Part shown: in pieces, positions 43,738 to 52,513 of the stretch | Layout: each line of letters begins with the position of its first letter | How positions within the stretch are numbered: position 1 is the stretch's first letter | Assembly (NCBI RefSeq): GCF_030167915.1 | Contig: NZ_JARGNB010000003.1 | Span: forward strand, 310,001-374,000 | Reading direction: 5' to 3' | Origin: Aquabacterium humicola | Lineage (GTDB): Bacteria; Pseudomonadota; Gammaproteobacteria; Burkholderiales; Burkholderiaceae_C | DNA: 64,000 nt | Position numbers and translations under genes: made by a program | Notes under the pieces: generated by a model | The model's input: only the letters and a program-made list of their open reading frames with translations | The model's database searches: none | Told to the model about the DNA's origin: nothing

Positions 43738-43774
43738 ATGCTAGCATGGCGCTAATATATTTCGAATATCTGTG
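43738..43774. promoter_or_regulatory. GntR/TRAP divergent control region
   Basis: The palindrome ATGCTAGCAT (43738-43747) is followed by an A+T-rich stretch with TAATATATTTCGAATATC, by far the most AT-rich spot in this locus. Both divergent promoters must lie here. I cannot assign exact -10 elements. Confidence 0.5.
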
Positions 43775-44410
43775 ATGCATACCGAGATGGACGATTCGAC
43801 CGCACCAAGACCGCGCCGCCGGCTGTCCGGCCTGGTGCTCGATGCCTCCGGTTGGGTGCTGCGCGCGGAACGCCAGGCGATCCTGTGGCTGATGTGGCTG
43901 CTGCTGGCGCTGATCCTGGTGAACGTCGCCACGCGGTATGCCGGCGCGCCGATCTACTGGATCGACGAGGCCGCGGTCTACACCGTGGTCTGGCTCGCCT
44001 TCATCGGCGGCTCGGCGATGTGCCGGCTGCGCATGGACTTCGCGGTGACGCTGCTGTCCGAGCGCCTCGGCCCGGCCGGCGCGCGCCGGCTCAAGCTGGC
44101 CGCCGGCACGGGCGTGCTGGTCTTCGCGCTGGCGCTGGTGGGGATGTGCTGGATCTGGATGGACCCGGTCGGCATCGTGCGCCAGGGCTTCGACGCCAGG
44201 GAGTACGCCGCCCGGTCCTTCAACTTCCTCTACACCGAACGCACGCAGACGCTGAACTGGCCGACCTGGGTGCTGATGCTGGTGCTGCCGCTGTTCGCGT
44301 CGACGCTCCCCTTGCACGCCACGGCGAACCTGATCGAGGACCTCGGCTGGCACGAGCGGCGCCGCCACGTCGGCTTCCCGAGCGCCGACGCCGAAGCGGT
44401 CGTGAACTGA
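43775..44410 (+). CDS. dctQ: TRAP transporter small membrane subunit (DctQ type)
   Basis: 211 residues with four transmembrane helices and the DctQ motif NVATRYAGAPIYWIDEAAVYTVVWLAFIG. Possible starts are GTG 43772, ATG 43775 and ATG 43787; ATG 43775 is a neutral choice. It pairs with the large channel subunit 12 nt downstream. Inner membrane. Confidence 0.88.
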   Translation: MHTEMDDSTAPRPRRRLSGLVLDASGWVLRAERQAILWLMWLLLALILVNVATRYAGAPIYWIDEAAVYTVVWLAFIGGSAMCRLRMDFAVTLLSERLGPAGARRLKLAAGTGVLVFALALVGMCWIWMDPVGIVRQGFDAREYAARSFNFLYTERTQTLNWPTWVLMLVLPLFASTLPLHATANLIEDLGWHERRRHVGFPSADAEAVVN

Positions 44411-44422
44411 AGGACGCACCCG

Positions 44423-45688
44423 ATGCTGACCACCGCGTTCTTCCTCGCGATCCTGCTGATCGGCGTGCCGATCGGCATCTGCCTGTGCCTGGCGGGCATC
44501 GTCTACATCCTGGCGTCGGGCAACCCGGTGCTGTTCCAGTCCTTCCCGCTGCAGATGTTCGGCGGCGTCGACAGCTACGGGCTGATCGCGATCCCGCTGT
44601 TCATCCTGATCGGCGAGATCATGAACAGCGGCGGCATCACCCGCCGGCTGGTCGACCTGTCGATGGCCTTCGTCGGCGCGGTGCGCGGCGGCCTGGCCTA
44701 CGTGAACATCCTGGCCAACATGCTGGTGTCGTCGATCATCGGCTCGGCCACCGCGCAGGTGGCCATCATGTCGCAGGTGATGGTGCCGGAGATGGAGCGC
44801 CAGGGCTACGACAAGACCTTCGCCGCCGGCATCACGGTCTACGGCGGCATGCTGGGGCCGATCATCCCGCCGTCGGTGATGTTCGTGGTCTACAGCGTGC
44901 TGGCGCAGGTGGCGGTGGGCGACATGCTGATCGCCGGCATCCTGCCCGGCATCCTGCTGACGGTGCTGTTCTTCATCGTCATCGCGGCGATGGGCTTCTT
45001 CTACAACTACCCGCGCAGCGAGCAGCGCACGCTGCGCCAGCGTGCGCACACCGTGCTCACCGCCAGCCCGACGCTGCTGCTGCCGGTGGTCATCGTCGGC
45101 TCGATCCTCGCCGGCCTGGCCAACCCCACCGAAGCGGCGGCCGTCGGTGCGCTCGGGGCCGCGCTGATAGGACGTTATGTCACGAAGGAATTCGACCTGC
45201 GCCGCATGCCCGAGCTGCTGGTGCGCACCGGCATTTACTCGGCCATCGTGCTGTTCCTGGTCGCCGCCGCCGCGGTGTTCTCGTGGATCCTGATCTTCGG
45301 CAAGGTGCCGCAGGCCGCGGCCGAGTGGATCCGCACCGTCGCCAAGGACCCGGTGAGCTTCATGCTGCTGACCAACGTGATCCTGCTGGTCATCGGCACG
45401 GTGATCGACGGCATTCCGGGCCTGATCATGACGGTGCCCATCCTGCTGCCGATCGCCACCGACGTGTACGGCATCGACCCGCGCCACTTCGGCGTCGTCG
45501 TGGTCGTCAACCTCGTGCTCGGGCTGATGTCACCGCCGGTGGGCCTGAGCTTCTTCGTCGCCGCCGCTGTCACCGGCGCCAAGCCGGGCCGCATGTTCAT
45601 CGTCACGCTGCCGTTCTTCCTGATCTGCTGCGTCGCGCTGGTGCTGCTGTCGATCTTCCCCAGCCTGTCGCTCGGGCTGCTGAAGTAG
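44423..45688 (+). CDS. dctM: TRAP transporter large permease subunit (DctM type)
   Basis: 421 residues, about twelve hydrophobic segments. The DctM signatures IPLFILIGEIMNSGGITRRLVDL and GGMLGPIIPPSVMFVVYS are intact, as is the C-terminal NLVLGLMSPPVGLSFFVAA. It carries out Na+-coupled uptake of an organic acid delivered by the binding protein encoded next. Confidence 0.93.
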   Translation: MLTTAFFLAILLIGVPIGICLCLAGIVYILASGNPVLFQSFPLQMFGGVDSYGLIAIPLFILIGEIMNSGGITRRLVDLSMAFVGAVRGGLAYVNILANMLVSSIIGSATAQVAIMSQVMVPEMERQGYDKTFAAGITVYGGMLGPIIPPSVMFVVYSVLAQVAVGDMLIAGILPGILLTVLFFIVIAAMGFFYNYPRSEQRTLRQRAHTVLTASPTLLLPVVIVGSILAGLANPTEAAAVGALGAALIGRYVTKEFDLRRMPELLVRTGIYSAIVLFLVAAAAVFSWILIFGKVPQAAAEWIRTVAKDPVSFMLLTNVILLVIGTVIDGIPGLIMTVPILLPIATDVYGIDPRHFGVVVVVNLVLGLMSPPVGLSFFVAAAVTGAKPGRMFIVTLPFFLICCVALVLLSIFPSLSLGLLK

Positions 45689-45726
45689 TGCCTTCCCTGT
45701 CCCCTCCCCCCGCCTGGAGTCTTTCC

Positions 45727-46728
45727 ATGACCCTCTCCCGCCGTCCGATTTCTCGTCGCGATTTCCTCGGCTCGGCCGCCGCCGCCGGTTCCCTCGGCTT
45801 TACGCCGCTGCTGCGCGCGCAGGCCAAGGAGTTCCGCATCGGCCTGATCACGCCGGCCGGCCATTCGTGGAACCGTGCCGCGCTGCACTTCGCGGAAGAC
45901 CTGAAGAAGGAAAGCGGCGGCCGCTTCAGCGCCACCGTGTTCCATTCGGGCCAGCTCGGCAACGAGTCGGCGATGATGCAGCAGCTGCAGTCGGGCGCGC
46001 TCGACATGGGCTGGATCCAGGCCGCCGAGCTCGGTTCGCGCGTGCCCAGCGTCGCGGCGATCAACGCGCCCTACCTCGTCAGGTCCACGGCCAACGTCGC
46101 GAAGCTGGTGCGGCACCCGGCGGCGCTGAAGCTGCTGGAAGCGCTGCCGCGCGAGACCGGTACCATCGGCCTGGGCTGGGGCATCACCGGCATGCGCGCG
46201 GTCTTCGCGACCAGGGACATCAACAGCTCGGCCGACCTGAAGGGCATGAAGCTTCGCATCAACCCGACGCCGGTGTACCGCGACTTCTACCAGTCGTTCG
46301 GTGCGGCCCCGACGCCGATCCCGACGCCGCAGGTCTTCGACGCGATGGCCAACGGCCAGGTCGACGGGCTGGAGGCCGACCTCGAGTTCTCGTGGAACGC
46401 GCGCTTCGACAAGGTCTCGAAGGCGATGCTGCAGATGAACGCGCTGTTCATGCCCTTCGCGCCGCTGGTGTCCGGCCGCGTATGGGCGACGCTCGCCGAC
46501 AAAGACAAGGCGCTGATCCAGGATCTGGTGCGCAAGGCGCTCAACGCGCAGATCGACGAGATCGTCGCCACCGAGGGCGGCCACATCGAGAAGTTCAAGG
46601 CCACCGGCATCCCGATGAAGGTCGAGCCCGCGACCAGCGTCGCCGCGAGCATCGCCGAGTTCGACAAGCTGTGGCTGCCGAAGGCGCCGGCGATCGCCGA
46701 ACTGCGCAAGGCCGGCGCGAGCCTCTGA
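45727..46728 (+). CDS. dctP: TRAP transporter periplasmic binding protein (DctP type)
   Basis: 333 residues. The N-terminus SRRDFLGSAAAAG is a twin-arginine signal. The DctP body has GHSWNRAALHFAEDLKKESGGR and the solute carboxylate-binding Arg within GMKLRINPTP. The cargo is an organic acid that should feed the lyase encoded downstream. The start at ATG 45727 follows an intergenic 38 nt. Confidence 0.92.
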   Translation: MTLSRRPISRRDFLGSAAAAGSLGFTPLLRAQAKEFRIGLITPAGHSWNRAALHFAEDLKKESGGRFSATVFHSGQLGNESAMMQQLQSGALDMGWIQAAELGSRVPSVAAINAPYLVRSTANVAKLVRHPAALKLLEALPRETGTIGLGWGITGMRAVFATRDINSSADLKGMKLRINPTPVYRDFYQSFGAAPTPIPTPQVFDAMANGQVDGLEADLEFSWNARFDKVSKAMLQMNALFMPFAPLVSGRVWATLADKDKALIQDLVRKALNAQIDEIVATEGGHIEKFKATGIPMKVEPATSVAASIAEFDKLWLPKAPAIAELRKAGASL

Positions 46729-46770
46729 TCCCGGCTGCACTGTCCACCCCTTCTCCACGAACGAGTCACC

Positions 46771-47697
46771 ATGACCCAGAAAGTCCACTGGAGCGGCGTC
46801 TTCCCCGCCGTGACCACCCAGTTCCGCCCCGACCTGTCGGTCGACGTCGACGCCACCGCCCGGGTGATGGACGCGCTGATCAAGGACGGCGTCTCCGGCC
46901 TCATCGTCTGCGGCACCGTCGGCGAGAACTGCTCGCTGTCGACGCGCGAGAAGGTGCAGATCATGGAAGCCGGCCGCGCGGTCTCGAAAGGCCGCGTGCC
47001 GGTGATCTGCGGCATCGCCGAGTTCACCACCGCCTTCGCGATCGACACCGCGCGCGAGGCGCAGCGCATCGGCGTCGACGGCATCATGGTGATGCCGGCG
47101 CTGCTGTACTCGTCGAAGCCGCACGAGACCGCGGCGCACTTCCGCAGCGTCGCCAAGGCCACCGACCTGCCGGTGATGGTCTACAACAACCCGCCGATCT
47201 ACCGCAACGACGTGACGCCGGACATCCTGGCCTCGCTGGCCGACTGCGAGACCATCGTCTGCTTCAAGGACTCGTCGGGCGACACCCGCCGCTTCATCGA
47301 CACGCGCAACATGGTGGGCGACCGCTTCGTGCTGTTCGCCGGCCTCGACGACGTGGTGGTCGAAAGCGTCGCGATGGGCGCGCAGGGCTGGGTGTCGGGC
47401 ATGTCGAACGCCTTCCCGAAGGAAGGCGAGACCCTGTTCCGCCTGGCCAAGGCCGGCCGCTTCGCCGACCTGATGCCGCTGTACGAATGGTTCATGCCGC
47501 TGCTGCACCTGGACGCGCGCCCCGACCTCGTGCAGTGCATCAAGCTGTGCGAGCACATCATGGGCCGCGGCACCTGGCGCACCCGCCCGCCGCGGCTGGA
47601 GCTGCCGCCGCAGGACAAGGCGCATGTCGAGGAGATCATGCGCCGGGCGCTGGCGAACCGGCCGGCGCTGCCGGAGGTGGGGCTGGCGGGGCGCTGA
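46771..47697 (+). CDS. DHDPS/NAL-family lyase or dehydratase
   Basis: 308 residues, class I aldolase TIM barrel. GTVGENCSLSTREK replaces the GTTGE loop, the catalytic Tyr is in VMVYNNPP, and the Schiff-base Lys in CFKDSSGD. In the context of TRAP uptake and a semialdehyde dehydrogenase, candidates are pyrroline-4-hydroxy-2-carboxylate deaminase (hydroxyproline pathway) or 5-dehydro-4-deoxyglucarate dehydratase; both yield 2-oxoglutarate semialdehyde. No proline epimerase or dehydrogenase is nearby, so the choice is open. Confidence 0.88.
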   Translation: MTQKVHWSGVFPAVTTQFRPDLSVDVDATARVMDALIKDGVSGLIVCGTVGENCSLSTREKVQIMEAGRAVSKGRVPVICGIAEFTTAFAIDTAREAQRIGVDGIMVMPALLYSSKPHETAAHFRSVAKATDLPVMVYNNPPIYRNDVTPDILASLADCETIVCFKDSSGDTRRFIDTRNMVGDRFVLFAGLDDVVVESVAMGAQGWVSGMSNAFPKEGETLFRLAKAGRFADLMPLYEWFMPLLHLDARPDLVQCIKLCEHIMGRGTWRTRPPRLELPPQDKAHVEEIMRRALANRPALPEVGLAGR

Positions 47698-47732
47698 CAC
47701 GCCATGGCCACGGCGGGGGCGCGTCGCCCGCG

Positions 47733-49571
47733 TCAGGCGTTTGCGTCCGCCTCGCCGCCGTGCAGCCGCCGCAGCCAGTTGCGCGTCAGCTGCATCGTGC
47801 CGTCACGCTCGCTCCAGTAGCGCGACGCAAGCGCCGAGCCGCCGGTGATGAACTCGCGCCGGCGCTCGATGCGCCGCTCGCCGAGCACGCTCTTGCCGAT
47901 CGCGAAGCGCAGCTCGCCCTGCGGCGAGAACAGCAGCGTCGCACCGCCGACGAAGCTGAAGGCCGGCTTCTTGCCGGACTTGGCGACATGGACCTGCTGC
48001 GTGACGACCGACACCGTCTCGAACCGGACTTCCTCGCCCGCGCCGACGCGGCGGGTCGTCTGCAGCGTGCTGATCTCCGGCCGCGTCACCCGGGCGCCAT
48101 GCTTGGCCAGGCGCGGGTCGTCCTGCGCGACGAGGCCGATCTCCTCGAAGGCGCCGGGCTGCTCGAGCCAGCGCGCCAGCGCCTCGGCCTGGCGGCGCAG
48201 GGCGCCCGGGGGCACCGGGCGACCGGGCGCGCTGCCGAAGCGGGTCTGCGCGAAGCTCAGCTCGGGCAGCGGCGGCAGCGAGATGCGCGGCGGCAGCCAC
48301 AGCAGCGAGTCCTCGGACAGGCTGAAGACGTAGCGCGGCAGGATGTCGCGCACGCGGAAGGCGTCGATCAGCGTCTCGCGGATCGACCACGGGTCGCCGG
48401 GGTTGAGCTCGGCGTCGGCGGTGACCATCGCGCGCAGGAACTCGCCCAGCTGCAGGTCGGCTGGTGGGCAGTAGTCGATCGCGCGCACGACGAGGGCGCA
48501 GAACTGGCGCGCCAGCGCCGCGGCTTCCTCGGCCAGCGCATCGAGCAGCTCGCCGGCAAGCTCGCCCTGCGGCAGCACGCCGCTGCCGTTGGTGGCCAGG
48601 CGGCGCAGGCGCGCGGTGCGCCGGCGGAACACGTTGTCGAAGGCATCGAAGACGGCCGACAGCAGCACCTCGCCCATGTCGTGCTCCTCGAGCTTGGACG
48701 AGTACACCAGGTCGGTGCGGTCCGCGCGCCGCAGCGCCGGCCGGCCGTCGGCCTGCCCGAACTGGCGCGCGATGCAGCACAGCCATTCCGAGGCCTTGTC
48801 GTCCGGCTCGCGCGCGACCACCACCGAGCGCGACTGGCGCAGCGCGTTGCGCAGCGCCTCGGGGTACTCGAAGTGCTGGAACAGCGCGACGAGGTCGGCG
48901 AAGCCTTCGTGGAAGCCGGGCACGTCGGGCGAGGTCGGCGACATGAAGTGCGGGCGCTGGCTGTCGAGCAGCGCATGCGTGAGCTCATGGGCGACGATGT
49001 CGTGCGACAGCGCGGTCAGGATCCAGCCCTGCTGCTTGCGCTGGAAGTAGCCGAAGCGCAGCTCACCGGCGTCGGGGTCGTACCACGCATTCTCCTCGTC
49101 CGTGCCGAGCGGGAAGACGCGCAGCCGCGCCGCTTCGCCATGGCCGCGCGCGAACGACCAGCCGGGTTCGCGGCCGAGCGCATGGCGGAAGGCCGCATGC
49201 ACCTGGCTCGCCACCGCGTAGACCATCTGCGCATGGAAGCGCGGGTTGGTCTCCGAGGGCAGGTAGCCGTCCTGCAGCAGCTGGTGCGGCTCGTCGAGCT
49301 GCGGCGGCGCGAGCAGCCGCCCGGCGGCGTCCTGCATCCACAGCTCGAACACGCTGCCGCACAGGCAGGGCACGCCGTCGATGGTCTCGACCGCGAGCGG
49401 TTCGTACGGCACCGTGGCGATGGCCGTGCGGCCTTCGATGCGCTTGGCGATCGGATCGCTGGTGAAGACATGCAGGCGCCGCCACGGCGGTTCGCCGCGG
49501 CGATGCTCGTGGCTCTGCGCCACCGGCCGCGCCAGCCGGGTGGAGAGGTCGACGCTGCGAGGGTTCGCCAT
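47733..49571 (-). CDS. Gluzincin metallopeptidase, cytoplasmic, in the caspase operon
   Basis: 612 residues, no signal peptide. The zinc motif is His195-Glu196-L-T-His199, and the third ligand is Glu222 in FHEGFAD with Asp226, the HExxH...ExxxD layout of M4-like gluzincins. The N-terminal 190 residues hold a beta-rich domain, and the C-terminal half is unfamiliar. It starts 12 nt after the caspase-fusion stop, so they are cotranscribed. A protease that needs activation, for example cleavage by the caspase, is a reasonable hypothesis. Confidence 0.8.
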   Translation of the reverse strand: MANPRSVDLSTRLARPVAQSHEHRRGEPPWRRLHVFTSDPIAKRIEGRTAIATVPYEPLAVETIDGVPCLCGSVFELWMQDAAGRLLAPPQLDEPHQLLQDGYLPSETNPRFHAQMVYAVASQVHAAFRHALGREPGWSFARGHGEAARLRVFPLGTDEENAWYDPDAGELRFGYFQRKQQGWILTALSHDIVAHELTHALLDSQRPHFMSPTSPDVPGFHEGFADLVALFQHFEYPEALRNALRQSRSVVVAREPDDKASEWLCCIARQFGQADGRPALRRADRTDLVYSSKLEEHDMGEVLLSAVFDAFDNVFRRRTARLRRLATNGSGVLPQGELAGELLDALAEEAAALARQFCALVVRAIDYCPPADLQLGEFLRAMVTADAELNPGDPWSIRETLIDAFRVRDILPRYVFSLSEDSLLWLPPRISLPPLPELSFAQTRFGSAPGRPVPPGALRRQAEALARWLEQPGAFEEIGLVAQDDPRLAKHGARVTRPEISTLQTTRRVGAGEEVRFETVSVVTQQVHVAKSGKKPAFSFVGGATLLFSPQGELRFAIGKSVLGERRIERRREFITGGSALASRYWSERDGTMQLTRNWLRRLHGGEADANA

Positions 49572-49583
49572 GGAGCGCGCCGT

Positions 49584-52370
49584 TCAGCGGCCGAACAGCG
49601 GCTGGTCGAGCCGCGCCGCCGGCCCGTCGAGCAGCGGCTGCTGGCGCGGCTGCGCGCCGAAGGCGGCCTCGACCTGCTGCTGCAGCTCACGCGGCGACAG
49701 GCGCCCGCCGCTGCCCGCCAGCACCGTCGTGGCATGCAGCGTGAATTCGCCCTGGCCGTTGCTCTCCCAGGCCACCTGGTCGGAGCGGCAGGCGCTGAAG
49801 AGCAGCTCGCTCCGGGTGCTGCTGCCGCCGCTGCGCGCGCCGGCAGCGGCCGCGGCATGCTGCGCGCGCCAGGCGCGGTGCGCATCGCGCCGCTCGGGCG
49901 TGGCGCGAACGAAGCGCGGCCGCGCATCGGCGGACGGCGGGCGGTCCGCGGCGCCGCGGCCCAGGCGGCTGATCGTGCCGGAGTGGCAGCAGTCGATGAA
50001 CAGCGTCAGCGCCACGCCGGGCGCCAGGCGGTCGATCAGCGCGCCCAGGTCGTCGTCGATGAAGAACGCGCCGCTCTCGAAGTCCAGCGGGCAGAAGGCT
50101 TCGTCCAGGCCCGGCGTGTCGCCGCCGAGCTCGTCGCCGTCGAGGTCGTCGACCTGCGTGCCGTGGCCGGCGAACTGGATCACGAGCTGGTCGCCGGCGA
50201 CGGCGCGCCCGAACAGCGATTCGATCGCGCCGACCATCGCGGCCCGGTCGACGTCCAGGCGCGTCTCCACCGCGAAGCCGCAGCCGGCCAGGGTGCGCGC
50301 CCAGCGCTCGGCATCGTTGCAGCAGCCGAACAGCGGCGCCGTCGGATAGGCGTCGATGCCGATGCACAGCGCGAGCCGGCGCCCGCCCGCCGAGGGCAGC
50401 AGCGCCGGCGAGGATGGCATGGAGGCCGGCAGCGCCGGCGGACGGGGTGGCGCGGGCGGCGTGGGCGGCTGCCACGCCGCATAGCTCAGCAGCTCGGGCG
50501 GCCAGTCGACTTCGTCGAGCCACGACCGCGCGCCACGCGAGGCGCCGGCCGGATACGGCTGCGGCAGCGGATCGGCGTCCGCCAGGTCGAGCACGCGGCG
50601 CATCACCGAGTTCATCGTCGGCGCGTCGTCGTCGAAGTCGCCGTGGCTCACCGCGTGGCTGGCGCTGCGGCCGTCGGCGATCGGGCTCTTCGACCACACC
50701 ATCTGCGCGCGCGGGTTCGGCGGCGCCATGCCCAGGCCGAACAGCTGCACCAGCGCGGCATCGGCCCGCAGGCTGTCCTCCAGGCCCAGCACCGGCGCGT
50801 CGTCGTCGCTCTCGCAGGCGCGGCTGACCAGGTACAGCAGCGATTTGCGGTAGACGCCCGCGCAGTTGTCGTCGCGCTCGAAGTCGCGCTTCATCGTGAA
50901 GACGGTCAGCGCATCGATGCCGGCGCCGACCAGCGGCGCGACCAGCGCCGAGAACGCATCGCAGCGGATCGCCGGCGCCAGCAGCTGCACGCTGCGCAGC
51001 GCGGGCCAGCCGGCGGCGCCGCCGGCCTGCAGCAGCTCGGCATGGAAGATCGCGCCGGCGCTGTGGCCCACTGCATGCAGTTCCAGCGGCACCCCCCGGG
51101 CCATCAGCTCGGCCAGGCGCTGCACGAAGTAGTGCGCGCCGCCCCCTTGTTCGCTGGCCTGGCGCGCCGAGAGCTTCATCGTCGCCCAGACGCGCTCGCC
51201 GCCCAGCGCGCGCACCGCGGCCTCGAGCACCGGGTCGCTGATGTGGTCGCTGAACCAGTTGCGCACGCCGCGCGGCGCCACGCGGCCGCGGGCGCGCTCG
51301 AGCATGCTGCCGAGCGTCTCGAAGAGGCCGGTCTCCCAGACGAAGTGGATCGGGTAGACGTTGTTGGCGCGCCACCATGGCAGCTTGCCCAGCGCACCGC
51401 CCAGGCCCGCGCTTTCGGACACCAGCCCGCCATGCGCGAACAGCACCACGCGCAGCGTCTCGCCCTGCGCCTGCGCGGCCTCGGCCGCGGCGCGCAGGTG
51501 CTCGCCGACGAGGCGGTCGACGTCGGCCTCGTTGGTCGTCATCAGGCCGTGCGACGAGAAGCGGCCCATGCGCAGGTTGATCACGTGGGGGCGCAGCCGG
51601 TCGATGTCCTCGGGCGTCAGCGGCGCATCGCGGCGTGCGGCGCGCGCGGCCCTGGCGTCGGACACGGCATCGACCTGTCCGCAGGCGCATTCGTCGTCGT
51701 GGGCCGGCGCGGCGGGCGTCGCATTCATGCGCGCCAGCGTGCGCTGCACGAGGTCGGCGCCGGCCAGCGCGTGCTCGGGCAGCGGCAGCAGCGCGCGCGC
51801 CGCGCCGCCGCGGGCGCGCGAGCGCGGCGCCGCGGGGGCCGCGGCGGCGACGGGCTGCAGCGCGTGCGCGCGCAGCTCGTCGAGGAAGGCCTCGCGGTCG
51901 ATCGCGCTGCCCGGGCAGCTCTTGCCCGACAGCTGGTTGTGGAACAGCAGGCTCTCGGGCGCCAGGCCGAAACGCTGCTGCACGAGCTTGATCACGTCCA
52001 GCACCGCGCGGCGCTGCGCGCCCTGCAGCAGGTCGCGGCCGATGTCGAAGTCGCCGACGGTCTCGAACATGAACGGCCCGGCCACCGCATTGCCGTTGTG
52101 GCCGACGGCGCTGGCCGGGGCCGAGTTCCAGTCGCGGCCGGTCCAGACGAAGCCTTCGGGATCGATCGTCAGGTGCTGCGCGATGTCGGAGAACTTGCGC
52201 TCGTGCGTGTGGAAGTGCCACATGCCCACCATCGAGTCGTGGCCGCGCCACTGCGCATGGTTCGGCCGCCAGGTGTGGTGCATGTGCACGGCGGTGATGC
52301 GCCGCCGCATGGGAAACGCCGCCAGCACGGCGGCGAACTGGGCGATGGTCAGGCGCTCGAACGGCGGCAT
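49584..52370 (-). CDS. Amidase / alpha-beta hydrolase / caspase three-domain protein
   Basis: 928 residues. Residues 10-160 form an N-acetylmuramoyl-L-alanine amidase (PGRP/T7-lysozyme type) with zinc ligands from HMHHT (29-32), FHNQLSGKS and Cys152 plus Lys150. Residues about 295-560 form an alpha/beta hydrolase with HGG oxyanion loop and nucleophile Ser437 in GHSAGA. From about 690 there is a caspase p20 domain with catalytic His736 (FAGHGTQ) and Cys795 in DCCHSG. All three active sites look intact. No signal peptide. I know of no described protein with this architecture; the role is unproven, but regulated cell killing or defence is plausible. Confidence 0.85.
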   Translation of the reverse strand: MPPFERLTIAQFAAVLAAFPMRRRITAVHMHHTWRPNHAQWRGHDSMVGMWHFHTHERKFSDIAQHLTIDPEGFVWTGRDWNSAPASAVGHNGNAVAGPFMFETVGDFDIGRDLLQGAQRRAVLDVIKLVQQRFGLAPESLLFHNQLSGKSCPGSAIDREAFLDELRAHALQPVAAAAPAAPRSRARGGAARALLPLPEHALAGADLVQRTLARMNATPAAPAHDDECACGQVDAVSDARAARAARRDAPLTPEDIDRLRPHVINLRMGRFSSHGLMTTNEADVDRLVGEHLRAAAEAAQAQGETLRVVLFAHGGLVSESAGLGGALGKLPWWRANNVYPIHFVWETGLFETLGSMLERARGRVAPRGVRNWFSDHISDPVLEAAVRALGGERVWATMKLSARQASEQGGGAHYFVQRLAELMARGVPLELHAVGHSAGAIFHAELLQAGGAAGWPALRSVQLLAPAIRCDAFSALVAPLVGAGIDALTVFTMKRDFERDDNCAGVYRKSLLYLVSRACESDDDAPVLGLEDSLRADAALVQLFGLGMAPPNPRAQMVWSKSPIADGRSASHAVSHGDFDDDAPTMNSVMRRVLDLADADPLPQPYPAGASRGARSWLDEVDWPPELLSYAAWQPPTPPAPPRPPALPASMPSSPALLPSAGGRRLALCIGIDAYPTAPLFGCCNDAERWARTLAGCGFAVETRLDVDRAAMVGAIESLFGRAVAGDQLVIQFAGHGTQVDDLDGDELGGDTPGLDEAFCPLDFESGAFFIDDDLGALIDRLAPGVALTLFIDCCHSGTISRLGRGAADRPPSADARPRFVRATPERRDAHRAWRAQHAAAAAGARSGGSSTRSELLFSACRSDQVAWESNGQGEFTLHATTVLAGSGGRLSPRELQQQVEAAFGAQPRQQPLLDGPAARLDQPLFGR

Positions 52371-52513
52371 GTCGGTCCTTCGGCAGGAAGCAGTCCGCCA
52401 TCGTGGAGTCGCTCGCGGCGCGGCGCAACAGCAATTCAGGGGAGCCGCCGGCGTCGCGCCGGCCGGCGACCCGCCCTGCACGAGCAAGCGGCGCCCGCGC
52501 GCCGCCCGGGCCG

